The translations under genes and the position numbers were made by a program. Below the pieces are notes generated by a model, which made no database searches, had not been told where the DNA came from, and saw only the letters and a program-made list of their open reading frames with translations. Of a DNA stretch of 60,428 nt, positions 21,721 to 33,946 are shown one piece after another (the stretch's first letter is position 1; every line of letters begins with the position of its first letter). This DNA is from Gnetum montanum (Eukaryota > Streptophyta > Gnetopsida > Gnetales > Gnetaceae), in assembly GCA_015680685.1 (NCBI GenBank), contig MNCI01007578.1:21489-81916 (forward strand). Direction: 5' to 3'.

Positions 21721-23265
21721 CGTTGCAGGACAAAATCCAAAGGTTGATTAATCAGGGGAAATTGGTGTTGGACAAAGGCAACCCAGTACGTCCCGAAAAT
21801 CAATCCTTGCAAGTCTACACTGACCCCCTTCATGCCAACAATGTAGATTATGTTATCAACACCATAAGCATTGATAGTGATCCTAGGCTACCCCAATAGC
21901 TGTTTGTGATTTTCATACCTCGACGTAGTGCACCAGTATCGCAAGCAGTTGACCAAAGCTTGCAGCAACCATTTATCTTAAGGGTTCCCCCTTGGGCATC
22001 CACACCCATGTCACCCATTTGCAGGACCATGCCACCCTACCCATTAACACCGTTAGCTCCTTTTGTCATCAATGGGCCAACTACTTCAACAACCCCTGCC
22101 CTACGCAATGTGGCCACAAAGTCTTCTCATCCTACAAAATGAGAAGCATGTTTCATAGGTGAGATGTCAAAGGGGAGTACTGCCCCAAGTACTTCCAAGC
22201 TTATGTCTTTACCCCTTGCATCTACGCCCTCGTCACCAAAGAGGGACATTAACACAACCACATAGTTTGTGATGCCCAGTCAAAAAGGGTTTCCTCCTCG
22301 GGAAATCTGTCTCCTAAGACGAATAGAAAGGAGGAAGGTGGTAAACAGGGGGGTGATCAAGACCTCCTAGATGCCCTCACTTAGGTCAAACAAGCTCTAA
22401 AATAGAAAAACACTACACTGAGCTTGTACAACCTAATAATAACATCTATTCCACATTATGAGGCTCTGATTCACATGTTGACAATGATTCCAGTCAATGA
22501 AGACATGCCAGCAGAAGAGGAAGTGATCCACTCAATCATGCTTCCCTACACGCCTGCAGAGCCAGAACTGTCTCAACTAACTTTTAGTGAAGGTTCCATT
22601 AGGGAAGATCTTGAAAGGGGTCAAGTGAGCACAACACCCCTATTCATCATAATTTGGGTTGGCCAACACTAGATCCGAAGGGTAGACATTGATGATGGGG
22701 CTGCTACCAATGTCATCCCCTTCCCTATTATGGACAAGTTGGGCTTGGTCGACTAGATCAAAGCCACACCGACATCATGCCTAAGGTCATTCAATGGGAC
22801 ACAGGTCATGGTGAAGGGCACAGTCCACATAGAATTCATGGCAGGGACCATTTTCCCACGAATGCAACATTCATCGTGGTCAAGGAAATGCCTTGGTTTA
22901 ACCTGATCTTGGGGAGATCATGGTTAGCACCACTTAGGGCTGTCTCTTCGCCCATTCACCAAGAGATCCATCTCCCTTACATAGGTAGGGAGGTGGTGAT
23001 CCATGGTGATGAGGTAGAAACGCAAGCAATCCAAAATGTAGACATGGAATAGGGCTCAGAGGTTGTAACCTTCAAGAATGAACGACCTGTCATAGCACAC
23101 ATTGATCATCTGGCAGAGGAATCGACTCAGCAAGCTGGTCCCCAAAATGAGAGCATGTGGGCTAAGTTGCCCTTCAAAGTGGGGGACAATGACATAGATG
23201 AAGGCCCTGGCAAAGCCCCTTGGCCTTACATCTCGCTCAACCCACAACAGGTCAAGAAGTAGCTA
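21721..23265 (+). pseudogene. Tat-C linker and protease remnant
   Basis: The linker keeps one or two copies of the PF(I/V)LRVP motif (near 21985). The protease has DIDDGAATNVIPFPI near 22690, the same Asp-Asp-Gly loop as Tat-A and Tat-B, and a later FNLILGRSWLAP segment near 22900 in another frame. Several stops and frameshifts are present. The C-terminal tail is followed by boundary array 1. Confidence 0.8.
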
Positions 23266-23400
23266 CGCATAGCTTAGCAACCCCACTGCTTCCCACCCAC
23301 TCATAATCCTTCACACATTTACCATTTTCTCTTCACTTCACATCTATTCATCTAACATTGGCTATCTTATTTTTGTTATCGCATCATCCATTTACAACGT

Positions 23401-23525
23401 TATGGCCTGAAAAGGCCTAAAACTAGCAATGGCCCAAAAGGCCTAAAACTACGTTTGCAACCCTACGACACAAAATGGCCTAAAACTATGCTATGCTAGG
23501 GCTCGAAATGGCCTAAAACTAGCAC
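23401..23525 (+). repeat. Tat-C boundary array 1
   Basis: About five degenerate units of the form AAAATGGCCTAAAACTA lie between protease and the 3' end of the antisense gene, matching the place of arrays in Tat-A and Tat-B. The flanking 23266-23400 and 23526-23683 hold no gene. Confidence 0.75.
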
Positions 23526-24269
23526 AAAAGAGTGGAATTTTAGCATGACATTCAGCATGTAGACAATGCATGAGTTAGCATGGAATCAATTCACCTCTTT
23601 CTTCAAAATTTTGTCTTTTAGACCATGTTTGCAAAATTGTTACAAAAAAACTCAAAAAAACTTCAAAAAACATTCCCATGCTGTCATGGGTTGTCTCTGC
23701 CCATGCCATCTTCGTCGCATGCTTCTGCATCACCCCCTTCTACATTGTCTTCCCTTGCGTTGTCCTCTGCCGACCCTTCATCTCTTCCCACTATGGGCCC
23801 TATGCCCTCATGTTGAACCTGCATCATATGAAGTGGTTAGTGGTCAGCTAAGGTAATGCACGCAAGCTACAATAGAGCATGAGCATTAACAAAGTAGAAA
23901 GAAACTAACCTAAGAAGGACCTACGTCCATCTCGAAGGGTATCTGTTCTAAACCAAACCTGAGGCAGCACCAAACCTCCTCTACCATGATATCCACCCAA
24001 TGCTTGATGCTAGGTTCAGCGTCTCCAACAACTTTCTCCTTTTTGGTGGTCGTCCATCTTGGTTGTCTTGGACAAAAGGAGGTAGTTGTGGTCTCTCTTA
24101 TGGGAAGGTCCATTCCCAGTTTAGGAAACTCTGTAACCTTCACCTACCCTTTGAACTTGCCATAGGCCTCAGAAATACCAATGGCATCTATGAATGCCTT
24201 GTAGGTAAATGCCTCCACAGAGGCATCCCTATACAGTTTACGATAGTTGGTACATTCTAGTTTATACAT

Positions 24270-24274
24270 ATATT
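24270..24274. repeat. Tat-B target-site duplication, left copy (ATATT)
   Basis: ATATT precedes the 5' LTR and is repeated at 40008-40012 after the 3' LTR. Confidence 0.9.
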
Positions 24275-25447
24275 TGAAACACCACAAAAATCGGAGCTTA
24301 GTACTTGTCTGACACCAAACCGGACCTTCGAATTCATGAACGATGCTGGCTGCATAATCACAACACTTAGTTTTCACTAAGTACATGGCGCCAGCGTATA
24401 TGCCCAGCGTATACATCCAACTCACACCTGCAGCTTATCTGCCCAGCGTATACGCCCAACATTCCAGCGTATACGCCCAACACTTTAGCGTATACGCCCA
24501 GGTACTGCAGATGCACGCTCGACGACAAGATCTCCAATGATAGCCTGAAGATAACACCAGAAGGCAAAGATTGAAGCAAGTGGACGCTTTTTAGCATATA
24601 CGCCCGGCGTGTACGCCCAGCATCCTTCAGCGTATATGCCCGGCATGTACGCCCAGCATCCATCAGCGTATATGCCCAGCGTGTACGCCCAGCACTTGGC
24701 ATCTCCACCCACGTTCGCCACTCAGCACCTCCAGCATGTACGCCCAGCGTACACGCTGACCTACTGCAGCGTATACGCCCAACAGTTGTAATATTTTGTA
24801 CATTTTGTAAAGTGTATGCACCTGGTCAACGCGCCACGTGTCTCCCATCCTGAGTCTAGCGTAACAACCTATATAAAACCTGCATTCTTCCACTTCGTCC
24901 AGAGGTTTGGAAAAATCCCAGAGCACACGAGAGAACATTTGCACTACACAAGAGAGCTGAAACCCTCTTTATGCTGGGAAGCCCTGTACACTGCAGATCC
25001 AGTCTCTTACACTCCGCTCGCCCTACAAACTTCCCGAGTCATCCCTGTGTATGCCGGGGCTCTTCGTCCGCCTTGTGTTCCCACACGACTGCGTTAGACC
25101 GGTGCACTGTTTTAACTCTGTAATACAATTGTTTACATTTACTGCATCAGTTCTTTTACAGTTTTATGTCAATTTAGCCCACGCATCGCTTACATCCATT
25201 TGCGCTCTATGCTATTCTGTTACTTCGTTTATGCTCGCACACCATTCATGCATAACCCAGCGTATTAGCACTTTGCGTACGTGCGGGGAAATCCTTGTCT
25301 GATCCGCGTGTGGACCACCCAAGGTACTCTACCTTTGTTTCATTCTAGCATGCCCTCAGGTGAAGGCAGGGTCTTCTGTACGCGTCCTGTGATCCCACGG
25401 CCTCTATTTTTCCTTCCAGCCGGAGACCGACGATTTCAAGCGGTACA
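24275..25447 (+). repeat. Tat-B 5' LTR
   Basis: The LTR begins TGAAACACC and ends CGGTACA. U3 has GCGTATACGCCCA-type palindromes from about 24390 to 24780. CACGTG is at 24835-24840 and TATATAAAA at 24870-24878. Outside these signals it shares little with the Tat-A LTR. Confidence 0.93.
24835..24878 (+). promoter_or_regulatory. Tat-B LTR core promoter: G-box plus TATA
   Basis: CACGTG lies 35 bp upstream of TATATAAAA, the same pairing as in Tat-A and Tat-C. Confidence 0.75.
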
Positions 25448-26178
25448 GAAATTGGCGCTAGAAGGAAGGCCCCCTGAAACCCTTACTCGCAAAATTGCCA
25501 GCGTTTACGCTACCAAGCGTCTTTCTTTTTACTACACGCTACTGCCTATAACATCCTCCAGTGTTTACGTTGTCCTATCTGAATATTCACCCTGCGACTG
25601 TCTAGCGTCTACGCTGTTCAGTATTGATGCCCTCAAGAATCCCCTGGAAATCATACGCTGCCCCTATCTTTATGCTCTGCATTGTTTACGCTATCTACGC
25701 GGTGTACTGTTTACGCTACCCTTGTTTATGCCTTCGATCATTTAACTGGGCCTTGTTTACGTCCACCTTGTTTACGCTGAGTCTCGGTTACGCTGAACCT
25801 TAGTTTACGCTCCCCAGTTTTACGCTACAACTGCTTTCATGCTGACTTGTTTATGCTGAACTTTCTTTACGCTCTCTACTTTTACGCTAAATCTTGTTTT
25901 ACGCTATAACTCATTTTACAGTTTCGTATTATGCTGATCACTAGTTTACGCTGCAACTTCTATCATGTTGAGCCCTGCCCTACGCTATCATTGATTTCAC
26001 CTTCCTGCTTTACGCTGTAACCCGTCTCACGCAGTACACGCTCCCCAGCGTTTATGCTGTATACGCTGTATACGCTGCACGCACCGCCCTTATACACTTC
26101 CCATTAGGCGTATACGCTGCCAGTCACAAGACATCAACTCCGTGTTTCTAGACTTATCCATCCCAGCGACATAACATC
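25448..26178 (+). other. Tat-B primer-binding site and leader
   Basis: The primer-binding site TGGCGCTAGAAGGAAGGC starts at 25453. The leader is then full of TTTACGCT words at irregular spacing (about 25500-26110), the counterpart of the Tat-A 46-bp array. The first gag ATG is at 26179. No gene lies here. Confidence 0.75.
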
Positions 26179-28409
26179 ATGAACCCTGTGAACAACACTG
26201 CTACCACCGCCCAGACCACCGCCATCATGGACACCATAGCTGTCCAACAGACTGTCGCTTAACACCTAGGAATGCAGCCCACAACGGGTCCCTGTTGATC
26301 CCTAAGACTGCAGGGAAGGGACCCAGCCACTACCATCATTACTCAGGACCAGTATAACTTTATCTGTATCAAGATACAAGATGGCCTGGCGGTAAGTCAC
26401 GCTGAAATGGAGGCAAAGCACCAGTTTGAAATGTATTAAAGGGGAGGACGAGAGTTCATCCCTTCCCCTTACAACGTAATCCCCGTTCCTGAACAATATT
26501 CGGAACTTTTTACCCAGCTCCTCCTCCACAGGAGCCAGTCATTGGACCAACCCGCGCTAGAGCCTCAGCCAAAGGAAGAAGATGAGTTTGCTGCCCAATC
26601 TGAGCAAGGAGACTCATACCACACCTTGAGCCCCCAAGCACAGCTGAACCCCATTTTCCATCTCGAGGCAAGGGAAATCTTGCCTGTACAATGCCCTAGA
26701 TTCACCCAAGCCCAAATTCCACCACCGGAAACAATAACACTAGTACATATCCCTCTCCCGAGTGATCCCCAACCTCACACCTTCCCTCTAACAATTACCC
26801 CTAATGCAGCTGCAGGCCCATCCTCACAAGCACCGCCTCCTCATGATGGCATGGGACTAACATTCCCACCTTACGTAATTGGAATGCCACATGTGATCCC
26901 CGCGTCTACATCCGCTCACTTCATACCGCACATACAGACGCATACCGTTCCCCAAGCAGCCACGGCCCAACAGGGAGTCCCCACGCACACCGTGGCGGGA
27001 CAATGGCCGGCAAGGGGAGCGTCATCACACCAAATTCCTCACCACCACGCACCGCCCCAAGCTGCAGCAACAATCAATCAATCAATGTGCCTCAAGCACA
27101 GCCCCAGCTGCAGCAACAACAACAACCGCAACATTTTCCTTTTAACATCTCAGCCTTAGCACTGCTCGCCGTTAACTACCCACAGGCACAACCGTCGATC
27201 ACCCAAGCTTCGGCTTTTCAACCCGTGACCTAGCAATCTAGCTAGTATGTAGGCCCACACCCCCAGTCTGTAGCTTCGCCGAGCACCCAAGATTGGGTGG
27301 AAGCTAAAAAATTGATGCAGGAATTAACAGATGAGGTAAAGCGCCTCAAAATTGTAGCTGATGGAGAGCTCAAAGTAGTAGATTTCTACAATGATGACCG
27401 CATCAGCCCCTCTGTCCCACCATTGACCCTGCCCAAAGGTGTCCCCCTTCCAACGCTGACTAAGTATAACGGGGAGACAGACCCCAACGCTCACCTCATC
27501 ACGTTTAGATTAGAGTGCGTGCTCCTTCAGGCATGGCCCCACTCCATACTATGGGTATTCCCCATGTCTCTCACGGGAAGGGCACTCGACTGGTACCGTG
27601 CCCTGCCCAAGAATTCCATCCTCTTCCTAGATGATCTTTTACGCTATTTTGTGACCCGGTTCAAGTATAACTTGAAACCTGAGGCAACACTGGATAGCCT
27701 CATGCAGATCAAACAAGCACCACATGAACCAGTGCAGAAGTTCATTCAGAGATTGAGTGCAGCTCTCAACGAGTTGCACAACCCAATCTCTCCAACATAT
27801 CTGCTTACGATACTGAAGTGGGCCGTCAATGACTTCTTCAAGTACAAACTGTACTACCTCAATATGTGCGACCTCAATCAAGCATTTGAACAAATCAAGA
27901 ACATAGAGGAAGCTGCCCAAAACAACCATAACCCTGCGTACTTGGCCTTCAGAAATGAACACACTAAAAAAGACAAAGAGAAGGCCAAGGCAACCATAGC
28001 AGCAATAGCGGGAACATAGCAAAAAAACCCCACACATCAACACAAACCACATGTTCCCCCCACTAACTACTATCAGCCCGCTCCCACAACAGCCCCAGAG
28101 TCGTCATCACAAAACCCAACGAACCGTACGCGTAACTTCAAGAGGAAGGAGCCCTCTCAGTACACGCCTTTACCGATGAAGCTATCCTAGCTCTTTGATC
28201 AACTCTTGAAAGCTAGATTGATGCAACACAAGCAAATGTCCCCGGCGGCTATCCAAAGACATGACCGGTTCTGTCAACTCGTACAGAACCCAAGCCTGGC
28301 AAAGTTGGATGAGCCGCCCGTGCCCAAAGGATTCAGGATGGATCGCTTTTGCGACTACCATCAACGCAACAGGCATGGAACAGATTACTGCTTCACCCTG
28401 AAGTAGGAC
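26179..28409 (+). pseudogene. gag: Tat-B gag (broken)
   Basis: The frame starts at ATG 26179, opening with MNPVNNT as in Tat-A (MNPINIT). The gag core is open from 27297 to 28019. The zinc knuckle (about 28348-28390) keeps Cys-His-His-Cys spacing but has Arg where Gly normally precedes the second His. Stops of the CAA-to-TAA and CGA-to-TGA kind occur near 26260, 26296 and 26437; others lie at 28017 and about 28188 and after the knuckle. A frameshift near 27060 lies in a Gln-rich stretch. Confidence 0.88.
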
Positions 28410-30296
28410 ATCTAGAGGATGATTGATGATGGAAAGATCACGTTTGACAGAGCTAACCCTGTCCAACCGCAAAATTAGACCATGGGGGTGTATAAAGACC
28501 CCCTGAACGCTAAAGAGGCACCATACGTAATTACTTCAATCTATTGTAATGATTACTCCAGCACACCCCGCATCAACACCATCTATCCCGAAAACAAACA
28601 AGAAACATCTAACAAACCATTCGTAGTTTGGATCCCTCCCGCTAACTCTACATCTTAACCACCCCATGCCCCGCAGCAGCCATACGTGGTCCATGTGCCC
28701 TCGACCGTACCCACCTCCAACATCACGACACGCCAACAACCATACGTGGTGCGCATCCCCCCGGTTAACTCCGTAGGCACACCAACCCCTCACACTCGAC
28801 CTACCCCTTTCGTAGTCCGACTACCACCCACCGTTGCAACGACGGGAGTCCAGCCTCCACCAAGACCAAACCCGTACGTCATCAGGCTACCTGCGCAGAC
28901 TCCCGCCCAATCGTACCCACAGCCCCGCCCCACTCCATACATCGTAAAGGTCCTTGGGCAACCCCAGGCTCCGAGGCCAACTCCATCTCCACGCAACACA
29001 CGAGAATGCCTAGTAGATAGGCTTACGCGGGAATGCTTGGAGAAAGAGCGCCAACGTTTGGCTCTGGGGCCACCTAAACCCACTCCGCTTAGCGCCATCC
29101 CTATGTCTCAAACTAACCAACAATCGAATGCAGGTAACCTAGGTGAACCGTCGAAACAACATGAACTGGCCAAAACCACAACAACAAGAGAAAATGACAA
29201 GTCGCGGAGACATGAAATAAAAATGTTGGGCCCAATGGACCCAATTACCACTGATAAGAATATGCCTAACAACAGAGACTTTGCGACAGCCTTAACGCAA
29301 GTCACACAAGCCTTGAAACAAAAGAACACATCTCTAAGCTTGTACGACTTAGTGCTAACATCCTAGAATCATCGCGAGGCTCTTGTACGCATGTTAACGT
29401 CGATCCCGGTCAGCGAGGACTTACCTCCAAGCGAGTCGGCCATTCATGCAGTGATGTACCCCTCTCACGTGGTCAGTCCTAAACCCTTGAGCTTCCCAGA
29501 TGAGAATATCAAAGTAGATAAGAAGATGGGTGAGACGACAACAATCCCTTTGTTCATAACTATACACATAAACCAATTCAAGATACATAGGGTACATGTA
29601 GATGATGGGGCAGCCACTAACGTCGTACCATATCCGATCATTGAACAATTGGGGCTCACTGACCTGATCGAACCCACCGCAACCACATGCTTAAAGTCCT
29701 TTAGTGGGTCATGCGTACTGGTCAAGGGCACAATAACCCTAGATTTTATAGCGGGAGACCAGTTCCCCACATCCGTTGACTTCCTTGTTGTTGATGAAAT
29801 GCCAGGATTCAACCTAATATTAGGAAGACCCTGGTTGGCCCAAATGAGAGCTGTGTCCTCCCCAATACACCAGGAGATTCGCTTACCCTATGAGGGCGGT
29901 GAAATCATCATACATGGGGAAGCAGTCACTCCAGTTATTTCATCGTACATAGACGAGGACCGAGGCTCTGAGGTTGAACTCGATAAGCCTGGTCAAAAGG
30001 ACCCAAACAAAATGCAACTGGTGGATAGTAAACCTCTGAACACAAGATAAGAGTCTAAAGAATAAACACCTGCGTCCAACACTGTACAAACATCACCCCA
30101 TGAAGAAACTAACAAAGAAACGATGACAGATACTGAAATGCACCAAAATGCCGAAACAGAGAACATTCCATTGGACATCTCCTAGACCGAATTGCCATTC
30201 AACGTAATCAGCGAAGGAGATGCTGAATATAAAATCGTGTCGGTCAGTACACCACCTGACATAAAAATGAAGAAAATTAAAAAACAACTAAAATAA
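28410..30296 (+). pseudogene. Tat-B linker plus aspartic protease (broken)
   Basis: The linker (about 28610-28990) has about six copies of the (Q/T/N)P(Y/F)VVR(I/L)P motif. An Arg-rich NTRECLVDRLTRE segment and RLALGPPKPTPL follow, both matched in Tat-A. Protease: VDDGAATNVVPYPII at about 29597, FNLILGRPWLAQ at about 29808. Stops lie at 29364, 30048 and a few other places. The Lys-rich tail ends at 30296. Confidence 0.86.
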
Positions 30297-30302
30297 ATTA
30301 TT

Positions 30303-30712
30303 CCACGACGTCCAAAATGACGTTAAACTATAACCTGTCCAAAATGACGTTAAACTATAACACGTCTGAAACCACTAATATATCTATTAAAACCGCCACA
30401 CTCCGTTGTCCGCAATGACGCTAAACTATAACAAGTCCGCAATGACACTAAACTACGATAAAACCAAAAAAAATAAATACAAAGACATAATAATAAACAG
30501 CAAAAAAAAAACAAAAATTTTTACAGCACTCCTTATCCGAAATGACGTCAAACTATCGTGTCCACAACGACATAAAACTAGCCATGATCAAAAATGGTCG
30601 GTCAGTTACGAAACATCCACTTCCTTGACTCTCCAAAATATCACGCGTCTACATTGGGGCCCGAAATGGCCTTAAACTACGCATTGGGGCCCGAAATGGC
30701 CTTAAACTAGTG
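30303..30712 (+). repeat. Tat-B boundary array 1
   Basis: Units of AAAATGACGTTAAACTATAA type (30310-30460, 30530-30590) pass into two copies of a GGGGCCCGAAATGGCCTTAA plus ACTA unit (30656-30712). The remaining DNA to 30965 is AT-rich with no gene. Confidence 0.78.
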
Positions 30713-30965
30713 CAAGTCTTATTCTTTGTTTTGCATATCATTCATCGTTACGGTAGTGCATTACGTTTAAAACAAAACAAAAAAAAACACAAGTCCAAAA
30801 ATACTTTAGTATCATGCCGTGTGTACAAACAAATTAAAAATCAACAAAATATTTTTATTCATGCAATGTTGTACAAATTGTACCTGTTTTCCTCAACATT
30901 ATTCAGTTACAATGCCCTTATCATTTCGAATTAGCAAAAAACTACTACAAACACACAAAAAAAAA

Positions 30966-33270
30966 CTAAGCGCCCACGACAGGAGGATCGTCTCCCTCAG
31001 AATCACTAGTGTCAGGAACCCCTGCTCCACTGGGGCCAGCCTCATGAGTGTCATCCCCGCCTTCATTCTGCAAACACCGAAAAAAAAAAGCCAACATGAG
31101 AACGAGCTAACGTTAAAATGTTAAACATAATGCAGTAAACTAACTTTGCTTACCATAGGGGATCCCCCTGAACCAAATTCAAGCCGACGGAGGACTTCTT
31201 CCTCTGAAACAATTGTCCAGTTTGTCCCATCCAAGCCTAAGTCAACATCCACCAAAGCTTTACCTTTGTCAACAGCTGACCAAGTAGGACGTTTCAGAGG
31301 AAATTCGCCTACCGACACCTCCCCAGAAGTAGTAGTAATTACCCTTTTAGGCGATTCCATCTCCACAATTGTGTTTTGGGTGAATGTATCGAAAGCAGAG
31401 CGCAAACCCAGACCCTCCACAAACATCTCTAGCTGTCGTTTCTCAATGGAAAACTCTTTTAGAAATTTCTTATACTGATGTTTATTGTTCTTTTCATCCT
31501 GACCCCATTTGCGAACTTTCGAAGCAAAGGCTTTCCAATCTTGGCATTTGAGGTTTAGGAGATCAATCTACGCTCTGCGTTCCACCATCCTCCGAGTTAG
31601 TGACGCATGACGATTCAACAGGTTCCAATACCTAGTATATGTGATCTCGGACGTTCGCCAAGAGTGATCTCCACTTAATCTAGTAGCGGCGAATTCGTAT
31701 CGAGCCTTTAGGTCGTCACGTTCCTCAAGCAATTTAGATACCTCCTTCTCTTTTGCCTACACCCGTAACCACAACTGTTCGATAGAACGCCTACAAGTCC
31801 ACAATGACTTGGCGTTATGCGCAAGGCTTTCTGCAACCCCTTCATAAATAGGCCTTGGCACCTGTTCCACTTCTGGGGGAAGTGTAGTTAGGCTTTCCAT
31901 GCCAACACCCTCAGAGGGATCCCACCTTAGTTTAACACCTATCCAAAAAAAAATACAAACGTTAAAACTGTACAAATAAGACATGAAGTGCCAATCTTCA
32001 AAATCATACCTATATCAGGGACGACTTCTTCGAGATGTTCAATAACCTCTTCAGCGATCCCATCCAAAAAATCCGCCTTACTTGGCATTTCAGACCAAGT
32101 AAGGGGGTCACGGGTACGAGAAGAACTAGCCTCAACGGTCCTCTCAGGGGGAACCGTCTTCATGGGAACTTTCAACCGTACCGATCGTGTTTCGCTGCCC
32201 TCATCTAATTTAAAACACAAAATAAAATCACTGTAGGAGTTGCAACTAATATAAAAATATAAAAGCAAACTAAAAGCGCAGGCATACCTTGATCTTTATC
32301 ACCCTCAGGGGGATCGCCCAAATCCAGGTCACCCTTAAGAAAACTACTAAACACTTGGTCGATAGCGTCTTGGTCATCTAAGGGTTCAGTGTCTGTAGTC
32401 CTCCCTATTAATAATTCTGTTCCTCCGCCCTGACTCTTTTCTGGGCTTTCCTCCCCATTGTTCTTCTCCATCTGCGTTTCCTCCTCCTCTCTGATGGTCT
32501 CCAAGGCTTGCTTCCTCACTGCCTCAAACCAAAAAAAACACAACTTACGCCCAGCTTATACGCTATACTCAGCGTATACGCCCGGGACTTACGCTCAGCG
32601 TGTACGCTGTACGCAGCGTGTACGCCAAAAAAACAACATAGCGCGATTCAAACATAGCATATACGCTAAACACAGCATATACACCGGGCGAACTAACAGC
32701 GTAAAAAATAATTCAAACACTAGCGTACATGCTGAACACAGAGCGTATACACCGAGTGAACTGAACATAAAAGCGCAACTTAAACTCAGCGTATACGCTA
32801 CGAAACTCAGCATCTACGCTGATGCCCAAACCCCCATAAATAGCATATACACTGGACAAACCCTCAGCGTATATGACTGAACCCGCCGTCATCATCAACA
32901 GACTACGCTAAAACAGCTAGACGCGTACAGCGTATATGCTGAACAAACCCTCGACGTACACGCCGTCACAAAATAGTACGCCAAGAAAATATGCTAAATG
33001 TACAAGACGCTAATAAAACAGGCAACAGTCTACGCTACGGTAACAACGGCGTACATGCCGAGAAAAACCCTCACACTTTACGCTAGAGCATCTACGCTAA
33101 GAAGTATGAACAATAACAGAGGCAGGGATTAAGGCTTACCCGTGGGGTGTCACAGGCCACTCCAGCATCTTCGGCCTAGGCAGGCCCTGCAGCATCGCCT
33201 CCGTCTCTTCGACGAAGGTAAGATCAGGACCCTTCCTCCCCTGGCCTTCCACGTCCTTGCCCTTGCCCAT
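30966..33270 (-). pseudogene. Tat-B aORF: antisense gene, short form
   Basis: Predicted exons on the minus strand are 33140-33270 (131 bp, as in Tat-A), 32288-32518, 32010-32204, 31154-31938 (785 bp, as in Tat-A) and 30966-31077. Exon 1 starts MGKGKDVEGQGRKGP. Exon 6 has RDPLTWSEMPSKADFLDGIA. Exon 7 begins GVKLRWDPSEGVGMESL. Exon 8 is acidic and ends PPVVGA. Over the last 92 residues of exon 7, I count about 17 differences from Tat-A. Exons 2-4 of Tat-A are absent: exon 1 ends in phase 2 but exon 5 needs phase 1, so this copy probably lost them. Exon 7 has two TAG stops. Confidence 0.78.
32540..33120. repeat. GCGTATACGC-rich first intron of Tat-B aORF
   Basis: Irregular copies of AGCGTATACGCT, AGCGTGTACGCT and AGCATATACGCT run through the stretch between exon 1 and exon 5. 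It is the counterpart of the Tat-A 36-bp array, but less regular. Open frames here on either strand are repeat by-products. Confidence 0.75.
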
Positions 33271-33319
33271 CGCAAACTGTTTACGCTGACCGTGTGCACG
33301 CTGAGCAACTGTTTTCACC

Positions 33320-33488
33320 CTTGGCATCTACGCTGGGTTAAGTCTGGTGTCTACGCTGGGTTCAATGGCATCTACGCTAGGGTCTCTTGGCGTCTACGCT
33401 GGGAAAGTTCACGCTTACGCTTGCACAGGTCACTTTACACTGTCGCTGTTTGAAACAGAAAACAAATGGACCCCTCATCCTTTATATA
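33320..33488 (-). promoter_or_regulatory. Tat-B aORF promoter: TATA box and repeat-rich leader
   Basis: TATATAAAG lies on the minus strand at 33480-33488, 210 bp upstream of the aORF ATG (33270). Four copies of GTCTACGCTGGG or GCATCTACGCTGGG (plus-strand reading) lie at about 33325-33405, as in Tat-A. The following 33489-33680 is GC-rich, then AT-rich, with no gene. Confidence 0.7.
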
Positions 33489-33689
33489 GCGCCCGATGAC
33501 GCTACCGCTGACGCCGCTACCGCTTACGCCGCCGCCACTCCTTTTTCACATTTTTCGCCTTTTTGCCTATTTTTTTGTCAAAATTTGCCCAAAATAATAA
33601 AAAATTAATTAAAATTTAACTAAAAATAAAATTTATTACGTCATGATCCCTCCATGAACCCCATTTCACATGTTTTACGCGTTTAAAAT

Positions 33690-33850
33690 TGACAATACGG
33701 CCCGGTACGGCCTTAAACTGCCATTTTCCCCCCATTACGGCCCAGTACAGCCTTAAACTACCATTTTCCCCCCATTACGGCCTGGTACGGCCTTAAACTG
33801 CCATTTTCCCCCCATTACGGCCCAGTACGGCCTTAAACTGCCATGCGTCC
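33690..33850 (+). repeat. Tat-B boundary array 2 (40-bp units before pol)
   Basis: Four copies of a 40-bp unit, GCCATTTTCCCCCCATTACG plus GCCCAGTACGGCCTTAAACT, lie between the aORF promoter and pol. Confidence 0.88.
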
Positions 33851-33946
33851 AGGTGTGACGATAATCCACCATTATACACGTACACACACTTTAAAATTCC
33901 AAAAGACACGGAACGATCCCTTCTCGCTCACACAACTCTCGGTTTA